Shown: positions 35,421 through 44,728 of the stretch, in pieces
How positions within the stretch are numbered: position 1 is the first letter of the stretch
Layout of the letters: the number at the start of each line of letters is the position of its first letter
Assembly (NCBI GenBank): GCA_017633985.1
Contig: JAGBOF010000031.1
Span: forward strand, 1 to 64,000
Source: Bacteroidales bacterium
GTDB lineage: Bacteria; Bacteroidota; Bacteroidia; Bacteroidales; P3
Direction: 5' to 3'
DNA length: 64,000 bases
The notes under the pieces: model-generated
The model's database searches: none
What the model was told of the DNA's origin: nothing
What the model saw: only the letters and a program-made list of their open reading frames with translations
Program-made: the position numbers and the translations under genes

Positions 35421-36395
35421 ATGGATTGTAAGAAAGAATATATTGAGTATTGCAATTGTCCTGACAATGAGATACCTTTTTTCATGCAACCGCAGTATTT
35501 GGACATTGTGTGCATGAAAGATTGGGACGTTATGAGGTTTTGCAAAAACGGGGAAGTTGTTGCATGGCTTCCTTATTACATATACAAACAACGTTTCTTC
35601 CTTTCGCTGCGGCCGACGGCTTTTATGCCTTACCAAGGCTTGGTTTTGGATAAGGCATACAAGGAAAAACATTTTTCACCAAGCACAGGCAACCATGCTG
35701 TCTATCATTTGGAAAATGAGATAAGCGAATACTTCGCCTCACAGATAGATTCCATGGGATTGAGCGCATGTTTTTTACGTTTTATGCCCAATTTCTTTTG
35801 CGCAACACCCTTTATACAGCACGGATTCGCCGCCAAAGTCGAATATACCTACATCTTGGATATATCAAAAGACGATTGTTTCCCGTTGTTTTCGCCTGCG
35901 ATGAGAAAGAAACTCCGCAAGGCGGAAAAGGAATTGCATATTACCCAACAGGATTATGATTTAAAGGAAATATACACCGTCCTTAACTCCACATACAAAC
36001 GTCAAAATACCGCAATACCTTATAGTTTTGAATTGTTTTCGCAAATCGTCACTTTTGCAACGCAAAACAATCTGGGCAGGATGTTTGTCAGCGAAGATGA
36101 AAGCGGAAAAATCTGCAGCGTATTGTTTATTGTTTGGGACAAAACTACGGCTTATTCGCTTATTGGGGGTAATAACAATGACAATATGCAAAGGGATGCG
36201 GGTGCATTCACGCAATACGAAAGTATTAAGTTTGCCCGCTCCATAGGTCTTACAACTTACGATTTCGAAGGGTCGATTTTAAAAGGCATAGAGGAGTTTT
36301 TCCAACATTTCGGGGCTGTCCGCACGCCTTATTTGTCATTGTCCAAATATTATTCGAAGCTTTACCGCCATTTAAGGGCAATTAAAAACTCATGA
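35421..36395 (+). CDS. GNAT/FemAB-like acyltransferase
   Basis: A 324-residue protein with two GNAT-like halves, of the BioF2-like/Acetyltransf_6 type. MRKKLRKAEKELHI near residue 155 and YSLIGGNNNDNMQ with FARSIGLTTYDFEGS near 245-285 match the C-terminal acyl-donor domain. Substrate is unknown. It is separated by 3 bp from the GH57 gene and 1 bp from rlmH, so all are likely on one transcript. Confidence 0.75.
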   Translation: MDCKKEYIEYCNCPDNEIPFFMQPQYLDIVCMKDWDVMRFCKNGEVVAWLPYYIYKQRFFLSLRPTAFMPYQGLVLDKAYKEKHFSPSTGNHAVYHLENEISEYFASQIDSMGLSACFLRFMPNFFCATPFIQHGFAAKVEYTYILDISKDDCFPLFSPAMRKKLRKAEKELHITQQDYDLKEIYTVLNSTYKRQNTAIPYSFELFSQIVTFATQNNLGRMFVSEDESGKICSVLFIVWDKTTAYSLIGGNNNDNMQRDAGAFTQYESIKFARSIGLTTYDFEGSILKGIEEFFQHFGAVRTPYLSLSKYYSKLYRHLRAIKNS

Positions 36396-36396
36396 T

Positions 36397-36891
36397 ATGA
36401 ATATAAAATTAGTGGTTACGGGAAAGACGGTAAAAGGATTCGTTGAGGACGGAGTGAATGAGTATGTCAAACGGTTAAAGCATTATGTAAATTTTTCCGT
36501 TGAGGTTATTGCGGACGTAAAGAATGCAAAAAATCTTTCGCCTTCGCAACTTAAGGAAACGGAATGCAATAATTTGCTTGCCTTTTTGGAGAAAAACCAA
36601 CTCACTGCGCGTAATTCTTCGCTTGTCGTGCTTTTGGACGAACACGGACAGGAGTTTAAAAGCACTGAATTCGCTTCTTATTTACAAAAACAGATGAACG
36701 GCGGAATTAAAAACTTGGTTTTTGTTATCGGCGGGGCATACGGTTTTTCGGATGCGTTGAAAGATAAATTCAAAGATAAGATTTCCGTAAGCCGAATGAC
36801 GTTTTCCCATCAGATGATACGTCTTTTGTTCACCGAACAACTTTACCGCGGCTTTACGATAATAAAAGGAGAACCTTATCACAACGAATAA
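36397..36891 (+). CDS. rlmH: 23S rRNA pseudouridine-1915 N3-methyltransferase
   Basis: A 164-residue SPOUT-fold enzyme that methylates pseudouridine 1915 in 23S rRNA helix 69. LLDEHGQEFKSTEFA and VFVIGGAYGFSDALK form the knot, and the C-terminus MIRLLFTEQLYRGFTIIKG and YHNE is diagnostic. It is the last gene of the cluster that starts at 29332. Confidence 0.95.
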   Translation: MNIKLVVTGKTVKGFVEDGVNEYVKRLKHYVNFSVEVIADVKNAKNLSPSQLKETECNNLLAFLEKNQLTARNSSLVVLLDEHGQEFKSTEFASYLQKQMNGGIKNLVFVIGGAYGFSDALKDKFKDKISVSRMTFSHQMIRLLFTEQLYRGFTIIKGEPYHNE

Positions 36892-36898
36892 TTTTTTC

Positions 36899-37024
36899 AT
36901 TAAGGCGCTTTACTTCCGTATTATGCCGATCTACCGAAGCCTTAAGACACTTTTTTATTGCCTTAAGTGATTTTTTCATCGCTTTAAGGCAATTCTTCAC
37001 CGCCTTATATCACTTTACTGCCGC
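36899..37024. repeat. 21-bp register array, six units, running into a 112-bp repeat
   Basis: Units begin at 36899, 36920, 36941, 36962, 36983 and 37004, all exactly 21 bp. Units 3-5 share CTTAAG or TTTAAGG starts with CACTTTTTTATTGC-like tails; units 1-2 are more divergent. The last unit ends in TGCCGC, which is already the left arm of the 112-bp element starting at 37020. Confidence 0.8.
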
Positions 37025-37131
37025 CCTGTGGCGTTTTAATCTGAAAAAAAGGGTTTTTTTACACTGAAAAAACCCTTTTTTTGAGTCAAAAAAACTGTTT
37101 TTTTGAAAATAATACGCCACGGGGCGGCGGC
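37020..37131. repeat. 112-bp palindrome-ended repeat, copy 3
   Basis: Left arm GCCGCCCTGTGGC, right arm GCCACGGGGCGGCGGC; triplets GGG, CCC and CTG in three A-run/T-run hairpins 22 bp apart; linkers ACACTG and GAGTC. The total length is the same as copies 2 and 4. Confidence 0.88.
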
Positions 37132-37243
37132 AATAAGGCAATGGACGTGAAAAAAACATAAAAGGGCGGGGATTTTATTATTGAATAAATATGTAAAAAA
37201 GCAGCTTAAAAGTTTTAACGGCGTTTTTTTGAGGATAAATGCG

Positions 37244-37251
37244 TATCTTTG
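37244..37251 (+). promoter_or_regulatory. -7 box of the M1 peptidase gene
   Basis: TATCTTTG followed by GCAAAA, 55 bp before the ATG at 37307. Confidence 0.6.
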
Positions 37252-37306
37252 CAAAATCAAACGTCAGGATAAATATTTTAATTGACTTAAAAAGCATATA
37301 ATTGAT

Positions 37307-39532
37307 ATGAAAAAGGGAGTTTTATTGCTTGTAAGCATTTTGATGTGCGGATTTACGCTGTTGAAAGCCCAAACCGACAGTATTGACGTGCAGCATTATA
37401 CGATTGATTTGAATATTGACAATATTATTAAGGGCGGACATTGCGGCAGTACAACCGTTACATTCAATCTGATAACGGATAATTACCGCAAGGTGCAGTT
37501 TGATTTGCTTTCGCAGACTGTTGACAGTGTTTATACGGGCAATGCCTCGGTCAATGAGCCTTTACGCAAGACGGAATTCACATACGACGGCAAAAAACTG
37601 ACGTTTTCTTTGCCTGATTACCCCGTTAAGGAGAATTATACGGCAATTGTCTATTACCATGGGTCTTCTACGGTGGAGAATAACTCAAGGGCATGGGGCG
37701 GATTGCATTATGATGCGGATATTATATACTCTATGGGCGTCGCTTTCGCCGATTATCCGCATACATACGCAAGAAGTTGGTTTGTTTGCCACGATATTTT
37801 TACCGACAAGGCGTCTTTTGACTTTAATATATCGGTTGATAAAGATAAAGAGGCGTTTTGCAGCGGCAATCTGACGGCAAAACAAGAGCATGAAACGTTT
37901 GACACTTACAAATATTCGTTACCGCAAAAGATTGCGCCGTATTTGGCAGCCGTTACGGTGGGTAAGTTTTTTACTTATACGAAAAACGTTCACAGCAAGA
38001 CATACGGATATGACATTCCGCTTGTTGTCAAATATGTTTATGCCGACGATTCGGTCAATATAGCTCATAATTTCAGTGGGATAGAGGATGCGTTCAATGC
38101 ATTGGAGCAACATTTCGGCAGATTCCGCTTCAACCGCATCGGTTATTGCGTTACTCCCAAAGGAAGCATGGAGCATGTGGACAATATATCGCTTTCGCGC
38201 GGTGTTATATTGGATACGAGCATTGATGCGGTAAGTAACATCGTTCATGAGCTGGGACATTCTTGGTTCGGCAATCTTGCGACCTGCGAAAATGAGAAAG
38301 ACATGTGGCTTAACGAGGGTTGGACGACTTATACGACATCCGTTTCCCTTGAAGCGATATACGGCAAAGACCGTTTGAAGGAATATTGGGACAAAAAGCA
38401 CAGATGGGTTTTGGAATCGCTGCCGCAAAGTGAGGGGCACGTATCTGTTTACGGTATTGATTCGTCTATGACTTATTCGTCCACGGTTTATGAAAAAGGA
38501 TCGATGGTTGCCAAAACTTTTCAGGGATATTTCGGAGACAGTGTGTTCTTTGATGCCGTTAAAGCAATGCTTGACAGTTTCCAATTCGCTAATTACAACT
38601 CTTATCAGGTAAGGGATTTTCTTTGTTCATACACAAAAGATGCTCATTTTGCGGAATTTTTCAATCATTTGGTGTTTGAAGACAAGCAAATCAACTATGA
38701 TATGTACAAAAAGGCTGACGGCAGCATCGGTTTTACGTTTTCACCTTCCGATTATACGGGTCTGGTGAATATTCCGGTGACTTATATCAATGATGAACCT
38801 TTTGCCGATATTGACAATACGCTTATGACGCTTACAACGGATTGTTACAAAAATATAAAGACTGCGGGAATGCATAAAATGGATAATACCTATTCTTATT
38901 TATATGTAAGGGAGTTGGAAGACAGCATAATGTTCAGATCTGTTCTGCATTGGGCGGCGCCTTTATATGATTCGCTTCCTAAAGGAGTCGAAAAAATATC
39001 TTCGCAGCACTATTGGACCATACAAGGCGTCAATACGGATAAAGCAAACCTGCGTTTAAACCTTCATTATGAGCTTTCCGATTATCCTAGTTCGTTTGAC
39101 AGTACATTGTTCAGCAGTTATGATGCCGTTGATTCGGTTATTCTTTTGTACAGAAGCGATATTAATCATCCTTGGGTGTCAATTCCGTTTTCGGGTGTGA
39201 CTTCCAATAAAGGTGAAGCGGTAACTGATTTTGTCCACAGCGGAGATTATGCGTTTGCAAAGGGTGATAAATCCACTGTTGGGCTGAATGAACAAGCCCA
39301 AATGTCAAAAGGCATTAAGATTTACCCCAATCCGTCAGACAATGCGGTGAATATTTACGTTAAAGATTGGAGAAATACCGTTGTCAGCGTGTATTCTTTA
39401 CAAGGCAAGCAATTAGACAGAATTGATTTGACAGGAAAAAACACTGTATACAGGTTTAAAGACAAGGGAACATACATTCTGGGAATTAAAACGAAAAGCG
39501 GAGTTTATTCAAAGACCGTTATAATCAAATAA
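37307..39532 (+). CDS. Secreted M1-family metallopeptidase with T9SS type A sorting domain
   Basis: A 741-residue exported zinc aminopeptidase-like protein. The signal peptide ends near LLKAQ (residue 22). The M1 N-terminal beta saddle precedes the catalytic domain, where HELGHSWFGN (near 314) and NEGW (near 336) give the HExxH...E zinc site. The exopeptidase GxMEN motif appears as GSMEH, so substrate specificity may differ. The C-terminus (about 665-741) is a type A sorting domain: IKIYPNPSDNAVNI, then KGTYILGIKT and VIIK. Confidence 0.9.
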   Translation: MKKGVLLLVSILMCGFTLLKAQTDSIDVQHYTIDLNIDNIIKGGHCGSTTVTFNLITDNYRKVQFDLLSQTVDSVYTGNASVNEPLRKTEFTYDGKKLTFSLPDYPVKENYTAIVYYHGSSTVENNSRAWGGLHYDADIIYSMGVAFADYPHTYARSWFVCHDIFTDKASFDFNISVDKDKEAFCSGNLTAKQEHETFDTYKYSLPQKIAPYLAAVTVGKFFTYTKNVHSKTYGYDIPLVVKYVYADDSVNIAHNFSGIEDAFNALEQHFGRFRFNRIGYCVTPKGSMEHVDNISLSRGVILDTSIDAVSNIVHELGHSWFGNLATCENEKDMWLNEGWTTYTTSVSLEAIYGKDRLKEYWDKKHRWVLESLPQSEGHVSVYGIDSSMTYSSTVYEKGSMVAKTFQGYFGDSVFFDAVKAMLDSFQFANYNSYQVRDFLCSYTKDAHFAEFFNHLVFEDKQINYDMYKKADGSIGFTFSPSDYTGLVNIPVTYINDEPFADIDNTLMTLTTDCYKNIKTAGMHKMDNTYSYLYVRELEDSIMFRSVLHWAAPLYDSLPKGVEKISSQHYWTIQGVNTDKANLRLNLHYELSDYPSSFDSTLFSSYDAVDSVILLYRSDINHPWVSIPFSGVTSNKGEAVTDFVHSGDYAFAKGDKSTVGLNEQAQMSKGIKIYPNPSDNAVNIYVKDWRNTVVSVYSLQGKQLDRIDLTGKNTVYRFKDKGTYILGIKTKSGVYSKTVIIK

Positions 39533-39630
39533 GATATTGATTTACTGCGGTAAAGCAGTATGTGCTGAAAATTTTTTATAAAAAAGTCAGATTTTTTTAC
39601 CTACTTTTTGCATTCTTTTTTATTATTAGG

Positions 39631-40194
39631 ATGATGAAAGAAGAAATAAAGGACTTAAATCATATTATCAGCGGGTGTAAACAAGGTAAAGACAGTGCTA
39701 AAAAGGCGTTGTTCGAGGCTTTTTCACCGAGAATGAAGGCTCTTTGTTGCAGATATCTGGGTAACATGCAGGATGCCGAGGATGTTATGATTGACGGCTT
39801 TATTTCGGTGTATGAAAATATCGGCAAATATAAGGATAATAATTTTTACGGATGGATTTACCGTATTATGGCAAACAGTTGCATCGCTTATTTGAAAAGA
39901 CAAAACAAGTTTTTGTTTAAAGATGACGATGAATTCTTTGAAAGCGACAGCGAAACGGAGATTGACAACATTCAGAGGTTCTCCAAAGAAGATTTGATGC
40001 AGGCTTTGCTTTCTTTGCCGCAGTCTTACAGGATTGTGTTCAATATGGCGGTGATGGATGATTATTCTTATGAAGATATTTGTACGGAGTTATCATTGGA
40101 AAAGCAAACAGTGAAGACTATGATGTACAGAGCGAGAAAAAAATTGAGGGATTATTTGACAGAAACAGAAAAAAGCAGGAGTGAAAACAGATGA
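39631..40194 (+). CDS. ECF-type RNA polymerase sigma factor
   Basis: About 187 residues from the ATG at 39631; an upstream frame to 39562 adds a hydrophobic stretch unlike sigma factors. Region 2 includes RYLGNMQDAEDVMIDGF and WIYRIMANSCIAYLKR; region 4 includes LPQSYRIVFNMAVMDDYS and LEKQTVKTMMYRARKKL. It overlaps the next gene by 4 bp (ATGA), a gene whose product looks like its membrane-bound partner. A weak TACTGC/GCAGTA hairpin after the M1 gene separates the two transcription units. Confidence 0.88.
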   Translation: MMKEEIKDLNHIISGCKQGKDSAKKALFEAFSPRMKALCCRYLGNMQDAEDVMIDGFISVYENIGKYKDNNFYGWIYRIMANSCIAYLKRQNKFLFKDDDEFFESDSETEIDNIQRFSKEDLMQALLSLPQSYRIVFNMAVMDDYSYEDICTELSLEKQTVKTMMYRARKKLRDYLTETEKSRSENR

Positions 40195-40994
40195 AGATAG
40201 ACGAATTATATAAAAATACCTTATCGGATGACACAATGCCTGTCAGCAGCGGTGCATGGGATAAGTTAAACAGTAAGATGAATGCTTCTGTTTCACCGTC
40301 CGATGCAGCGTCTTTGCCTGCAAAAGGTATTTCGGCGGCTACTAAATATATTCTTACGGCAATAGGCGGAATAGCCGTCAGTGTTGTGTCGGTTGTGATA
40401 TACAATAATATTAATAATACAGCGGAAGATACAACCAAAACGGCTTTGGAAGAAAATATAATAACTGATAACTCCGCTCAAGAGACTGAAGAATATACAA
40501 AAGACACACTTCAAACAATTATAATGTCTGCAAAGGAATATAAGATGCCGTCCGATGAGTTTGAAATAACGGATGATGAAATTATTGCACAGCAATTGCC
40601 AGGTACGGTACTGCCTCCGCAAACTTTCGTATCAGTCGCTCCTGATGTAAAGGCAGAAGATTTGATTAAAGTTGAGCCTGCGGAAAATAAAAATACGGTT
40701 GAACAAAACAATACGCAGGACAGCAGTTTTAAGGCTGATATCTTAATACCTAATGTGATAACTCCTAACGGTGACGGGGTAAATGATTGTTTTGTGATAA
40801 AGAATATTGAGAATTATCCCGACAATACACTTACCGTTTTTAACAGAAACGGCAAGGCAGTTTATATAAAAAGGCATTACAATAATGAATTTTGTCCGCA
40901 AAACATTAATCCGGGAGCGTATTTTTATACATTGAAGATAAGAATAGGGACAAAAGTTAAAGAATTTAACGGTTCTTTGACGGTGATAAGGTAA
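40191..40994 (+). CDS. Putative anti-sigma-like membrane protein with gliding-type (CHU_C) C-terminal domain
   Basis: 267 residues, without a signal peptide. The first 47 residues are cytoplasmic-looking and contain MPVSSGAWDKLNSKM, like the short sigma-facing segment of Bacteroidetes anti-sigma proteins. One membrane segment follows (about 50-71). Residues 75-185 are low-complexity, Asp/Glu/Thr-rich and probably periplasmic. The C-terminus (about 188-267) is a gliding/T9SS type B domain with ITPNGDGVNDCF and GAYFYTLKIR. Translational coupling to the ECF sigma gene supports a sigma-control role. The type B domain on a protein anchored by an internal membrane segment is unusual. Confidence 0.65.
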   Translation: MKIDELYKNTLSDDTMPVSSGAWDKLNSKMNASVSPSDAASLPAKGISAATKYILTAIGGIAVSVVSVVIYNNINNTAEDTTKTALEENIITDNSAQETEEYTKDTLQTIIMSAKEYKMPSDEFEITDDEIIAQQLPGTVLPPQTFVSVAPDVKAEDLIKVEPAENKNTVEQNNTQDSSFKADILIPNVITPNGDGVNDCFVIKNIENYPDNTLTVFNRNGKAVYIKRHYNNEFCPQNINPGAYFYTLKIRIGTKVKEFNGSLTVIR

Positions 40995-41018
40995 AAGACA
41001 GAATGTTTTTTGACTTTG

Positions 41019-41058
41019 AAATTCAAGAAATTAACGTTTTTTCTTGAATTTTTTTTAT
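41019..41058 (+). terminator. Terminator of the ECF sigma operon
   Basis: A 12-bp perfect stem AAATTCAAGAAA / TTTCTTGAATTT with a 9-nt loop is followed by a run of Ts. Confidence 0.8.
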
Positions 41059-41122
41059 TAAAATGGACCTGTATAATGAAAAAAGTAATTAATATTGCAA
41101 AAAATTTTAATAAAAAGGCAAT

Positions 41123-41599
41123 ATGGCAGTTCAGAAGAAGAAAAAAGAGACAAAACAAGAGAAGAGAAGACTTATTATAAGCTACGAGAAATTACCTGAA
41201 AAGGATAAAGATGCATTTGAAGCAAAATATGAAGACGGTTTTATGGATTTTGTCCAAAGCGTGATGCGTCCCGACGGAACTCCTATGTTTGTCGTGCCGC
41301 TTGAGACGGATGAAAATGTTTATATGGTGAAGGTTGATTTGCGTGTTGACACCAAAATGACGGACGAAGAGTTTGATAAAGAAATTTTGCACGAAACAAA
41401 ATCCGAAGAAGACGAGATAACATCACTTGTCAACGCTGAAAACGGTAAGGATTCGCGTGATTTCAGACTTAACCACGGAGATTATTCTTCGGTAAATACG
41501 ATTGAGGAAGCCATAGCAAAGGAAGATATGGATGAAGACAACTTTACGTCCATCGATGATATTGACGTGGAGGACGAAAACTCAATCATGGAGATGTAA
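41123..41599 (+). CDS. Hypothetical charged protein
   Basis: 158 residues that I do not recognise. The N-terminus is lysine-rich (KKKKETKQEKRR) and the C-terminal half strongly acidic (DMDEDNFTSIDDIDVEDEN), so the charge is polarised. No signal peptide, membrane segment or cysteine is present. The middle (FMDFVQSVMRPDGTPMFVVPL) is the most conserved-looking part. It is bounded by terminators on both sides. A possible -7 element TAATATTG lies at 41090. Confidence 0.7.
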   Translation: MAVQKKKKETKQEKRRLIISYEKLPEKDKDAFEAKYEDGFMDFVQSVMRPDGTPMFVVPLETDENVYMVKVDLRVDTKMTDEEFDKEILHETKSEEDEITSLVNAENGKDSRDFRLNHGDYSSVNTIEEAIAKEDMDEDNFTSIDDIDVEDENSIMEM

Positions 41600-41639
41600 T
41601 CAGATGATTTACATGCCCAAAATTTCATTATAATTAAAC

Positions 41640-41696
41640 AAAACGGAAATTTACGGACTTCAAAAGCCGTAATAATCCGTTTTGATTCCGTTTTTT
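41640..41696 (+). terminator. Terminator after the charged hypothetical gene
   Basis: Nested inverted repeats AAAACGGA / TCCGTTTT and TTACGG / CCGTAA form a long hairpin followed by CCGTTTTTTATCC. Confidence 0.6.
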
Positions 41697-41721
41697 ATCC
41701 GTTATACCCCATAATATTGTA

Positions 41722-43071
41722 ATGATAAATACTTTTCTTAAAAAGACAATATCGTTTTGTGTCTTTATTATGTTGTTTTATACCGTAGGTTACACGCAGG
41801 ATAAAGACAAAATATTAAGCGTGAAAGATATGCACGCAGATATTGATTTTTATTTGTCTTCTTTACAAGACGTTCACCCCAATCCTTTTACCGTTCTTAC
41901 CACAGAAGAATTTAAAACCAAGACGGACAGCATCAAAAATACCATAACGCAACCTTTAAGCAAGAAAGAATTTTATTTAATTATCTCTTCAATGAACAAA
42001 TACACCGATTTGCATACCCGCATCGTGCCTTCAAAGAAGATGGTTAAGCAAAAGGATTCTTATTTCCAACTTCCCGTATTTACAAGAACCGAAGACGGCG
42101 TTTTCTTTTCCCTGAAAAATTCGGTAAAATATCAATTGACGGCAATTAACGGTATGGATATACAGGCAATTGACAGTTTCTTTCTTTCAAGACGTAATTT
42201 GGTTGAGGTAAATAATACTTATAATTTTTTGGACGAACTGAATTATTGCAAAAATCATTATTTCTGGGAGGGTAGGCTTGTCTTTTCTTATATTAATGAC
42301 AATAATCAACAGGATACATTGACTATTTATTCCGTCAAACCTGATAAAAAGAAATCCGATAAGGCGCAACAAGCCAAAGGAGAGAGAATTTGCAACCTTA
42401 TATATGACAGTGTGCAAAGTACGGCGGTATTTGAATTGAATACCTTTCTGCCCCAGACATTCAAGGGTAAGATGAATTTTACCAAGAACGTAAATTCTGT
42501 TTTTGATACCTTGAAAGCAAAGAAAATAAAGCGGTTATATATAGATTTGACATGCAACGGCGGCGGTTTAATCGCTTTTGAAGAATTTCTTTTAAACTAT
42601 TTTATTACGGATAACCGCTCATTGGTTCTTTGGGATTTGACTTGGAAACAATCACCGCAAAGAAGAAAACAACGGGGTAATATTGCGTTTGTTGCCGACG
42701 GCAATTTCTATCAACAAAGCAGACAGTTCAATCCTTCGGATATCTCAAACAAGTTTACGGGTGAAGTTTACGTTATTCAATCGCGCAGTTCGTTTTCGGC
42801 GGCTTCCACATTGGCTTCGCAATTGCGTAAGTTCACAAGTGCGAAAATCATAGGGGAGGAATGCCAAATCAAAGCAGTTTACACAGACCCTGTCGTATTG
42901 GAGTTTCCTCATTCAAAATTGAGATTTTCATGCGCAACGGGTTTTATAAAGAATGTAGGCGGAGCAAAAACACGCGGAGTTATTCCCGATATTCCTTACA
43001 ATATTTATAATATTTATGATCCCGTTTCAATACAAGAGGCGGAAAAAATGAGGATGTCGCACGGCGGTTAA
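41722..43071 (+). CDS. S41 family (C-terminal processing-like) peptidase
   Basis: A 449-residue secreted serine peptidase. The signal peptide ends near GYTQ (residue 25). The S41 core has LYIDLTCNGGGLIAFEEFL near 273 and the catalytic serine region QSRSSFSAASTLASQLRKF near 352. A PDZ-like segment may lie around 115-180 (VKYQLTAINGMDIQAIDSF). It lacks a T9SS tail, so it is probably periplasmic or outer-membrane associated. It is followed by a 21-bp array and the M28-like gene. Confidence 0.82.
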   Translation: MINTFLKKTISFCVFIMLFYTVGYTQDKDKILSVKDMHADIDFYLSSLQDVHPNPFTVLTTEEFKTKTDSIKNTITQPLSKKEFYLIISSMNKYTDLHTRIVPSKKMVKQKDSYFQLPVFTRTEDGVFFSLKNSVKYQLTAINGMDIQAIDSFFLSRRNLVEVNNTYNFLDELNYCKNHYFWEGRLVFSYINDNNQQDTLTIYSVKPDKKKSDKAQQAKGERICNLIYDSVQSTAVFELNTFLPQTFKGKMNFTKNVNSVFDTLKAKKIKRLYIDLTCNGGGLIAFEEFLLNYFITDNRSLVLWDLTWKQSPQRRKQRGNIAFVADGNFYQQSRQFNPSDISNKFTGEVYVIQSRSSFSAASTLASQLRKFTSAKIIGEECQIKAVYTDPVVLEFPHSKLRFSCATGFIKNVGGAKTRGVIPDIPYNIYNIYDPVSIQEAEKMRMSHGG

Positions 43072-43073
43072 AT

Positions 43074-43178
43074 AAGACGCCGTCTTAAAAAATTAATCAG
43101 CGACGAAAATTTACTAATCAGCGACGAAAATTTATTAATCAGCGATAAAAATTTATTAATCACGCAGAATAATTTTCA
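43074..43178. repeat. 21-bp register array, five units
   Basis: Units begin at 43074, 43095, 43116, 43137 and 43158, all exactly 21 bp. The first is an AAGACGCCGTCTT palindrome, three are ATCAGCGA(C/T)(G/A)AAAATTTA, and the last is ATCACGCAGAATAATTTT. The array starts 3 bp after the S41 stop codon. Confidence 0.9.
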
Positions 43179-43202
43179 GAGAAATAATATAAATTCAAAG
43201 AT

Positions 43203-44675
43203 ATGAGAAAAGTATTGATTTTAACGGTATTGGGATTGATTGTTCCGCTTTTGGCAAACAGCCAAAACGAATTGGAAAACAATCTTTCAAAACATGTGCA
43301 TTACCTTTCCTCTGATGATATGAAAGGAAGGGCGATAGGTTCCGAGCAGCTGCGGCAAGCGGAAGACTATATAAAGAATTATCTTTCGCAGTTGCAACTG
43401 CAAACAACGGATTTCCCTATTCTCAAAGACAGTTTGGATGATCGGGACGATAGTGAGCGGGAAGGTGTAGTTGATACTTCGGTTTATCAGAATTTTTACA
43501 CGGTTATTGCTTCCCACAAGAGTAAATATCCGGGTGAATATATATTGCTGACCGCTAATTATAACGGTAAGGGAACGGATACTATACAAAAACATGTCCT
43601 TATTAATAACGGTGCAAACGACAATGCATCTTCAACAGCCGTTTTGATGGAATTGGTGGGTTATTTGCAACAAAACCGCAGCCTTTTGCAAAGAGACGTG
43701 ATAATTTTGTTTTCTGGATACAGTTATGCACAGAATACGGCTGAATATTTTGCAAAGCATTACGGTAAAGGAATGTTCAAAATGGTTTTTGATTTCGACC
43801 GTTTGGGTTATTTGGGTGATGACGAAGACGAGAGTAAGTATACCTACAGCATATCGCCGAAGATAGAAAATGCAAGTAAGATTCTTCAGCCTTTGTTGCT
43901 CAATGATGTCGATATTCCTACTTATGCGGATTATTACGGTGATGATAATTTCCCTGTGATAAATGTCAGCGGCGGTTATAAAGACAATTACGAAGATTTG
44001 GCTGACGGTTTGAGGTATGATAAAGCCGCAATAATAACGCAGCAGTTGCAAAAAGTTATCGTTACTTTCGATACTGCGGATTTGAAAATAGATACTTCTT
44101 ACATGACATCGGATAAGTCTTCGGTGAATAAGGCGGATGGTTTTTTAGAGAACTTGTTCAACGGAAAGAACATGAGTTATTTCGGATTGAATATAATGAT
44201 GGGAAGCAATAAACATTACTATACTTCGGGTAAAATGACGGGTAAATCGGCTATGTCTTATTCTGCGGGTATTTTTTACAAATTTCAGTTCAGCCGTTCG
44301 TATGCTTTGCGTATAGATGTCAACAGCGAAAGGGCTATGGCAAACAGACATGACGGCAGATTTAAGAGCGATGTGATCAGTGTGCCGTTAAGCATTTTGC
44401 ATTCCGCAGGTTGGAATGATGTTGAGATTTATTACGGTCTGGGAGCGTATTATGACAGGATGTTAGATGCCCAATTAGAAGGTAAAGACGTTGATTGGGA
44501 TTATTTTAAAAAGGCAGAATGGGGATGGCAATTCTCAATAGGATTGCGTTTGGGGCATTTTATCATGGGTTATTATCAAAAGATGGGTATATCCGACATG
44601 ATGAAAGATGCGTTTGCAATTGACGGCAAAATTAAAAACAGAAACCAATATTTTACATTGGGCTGGAAGTTTTAA
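43203..44675 (+). CDS. M28-like pseudo-peptidase with outer-membrane barrel-like C-terminus
   Basis: 490 residues with a signal peptide (cleavage near LANSQ). Residues 25-300 have the M28 aminopeptidase fold order, but the metal ligands are not conserved. The usual AHYD is ANYN (ILLTANYNGKG) and the usual SGEE is SGYS (LFSGYSYAQN); the GANDNASSTA aspartate is kept. Residues 315-490 alternate aromatic and polar residues, with strand-like segments such as SYSAGIFYKFQFS and EIYYGLGAYYD, and end in GWKF, suggesting an outer-membrane beta-barrel half. It is probably a catalytically inactive binding or scaffold protein. Confidence 0.72.
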   Translation: MRKVLILTVLGLIVPLLANSQNELENNLSKHVHYLSSDDMKGRAIGSEQLRQAEDYIKNYLSQLQLQTTDFPILKDSLDDRDDSEREGVVDTSVYQNFYTVIASHKSKYPGEYILLTANYNGKGTDTIQKHVLINNGANDNASSTAVLMELVGYLQQNRSLLQRDVIILFSGYSYAQNTAEYFAKHYGKGMFKMVFDFDRLGYLGDDEDESKYTYSISPKIENASKILQPLLLNDVDIPTYADYYGDDNFPVINVSGGYKDNYEDLADGLRYDKAAIITQQLQKVIVTFDTADLKIDTSYMTSDKSSVNKADGFLENLFNGKNMSYFGLNIMMGSNKHYYTSGKMTGKSAMSYSAGIFYKFQFSRSYALRIDVNSERAMANRHDGRFKSDVISVPLSILHSAGWNDVEIYYGLGAYYDRMLDAQLEGKDVDWDYFKKAEWGWQFSIGLRLGHFIMGYYQKMGISDMMKDAFAIDGKIKNRNQYFTLGWKF

Positions 44676-44728
44676 AAGCGGTAGGTTCACAGACTTATTG
44701 CATACAGAAATATAAACAAAACACTGTT

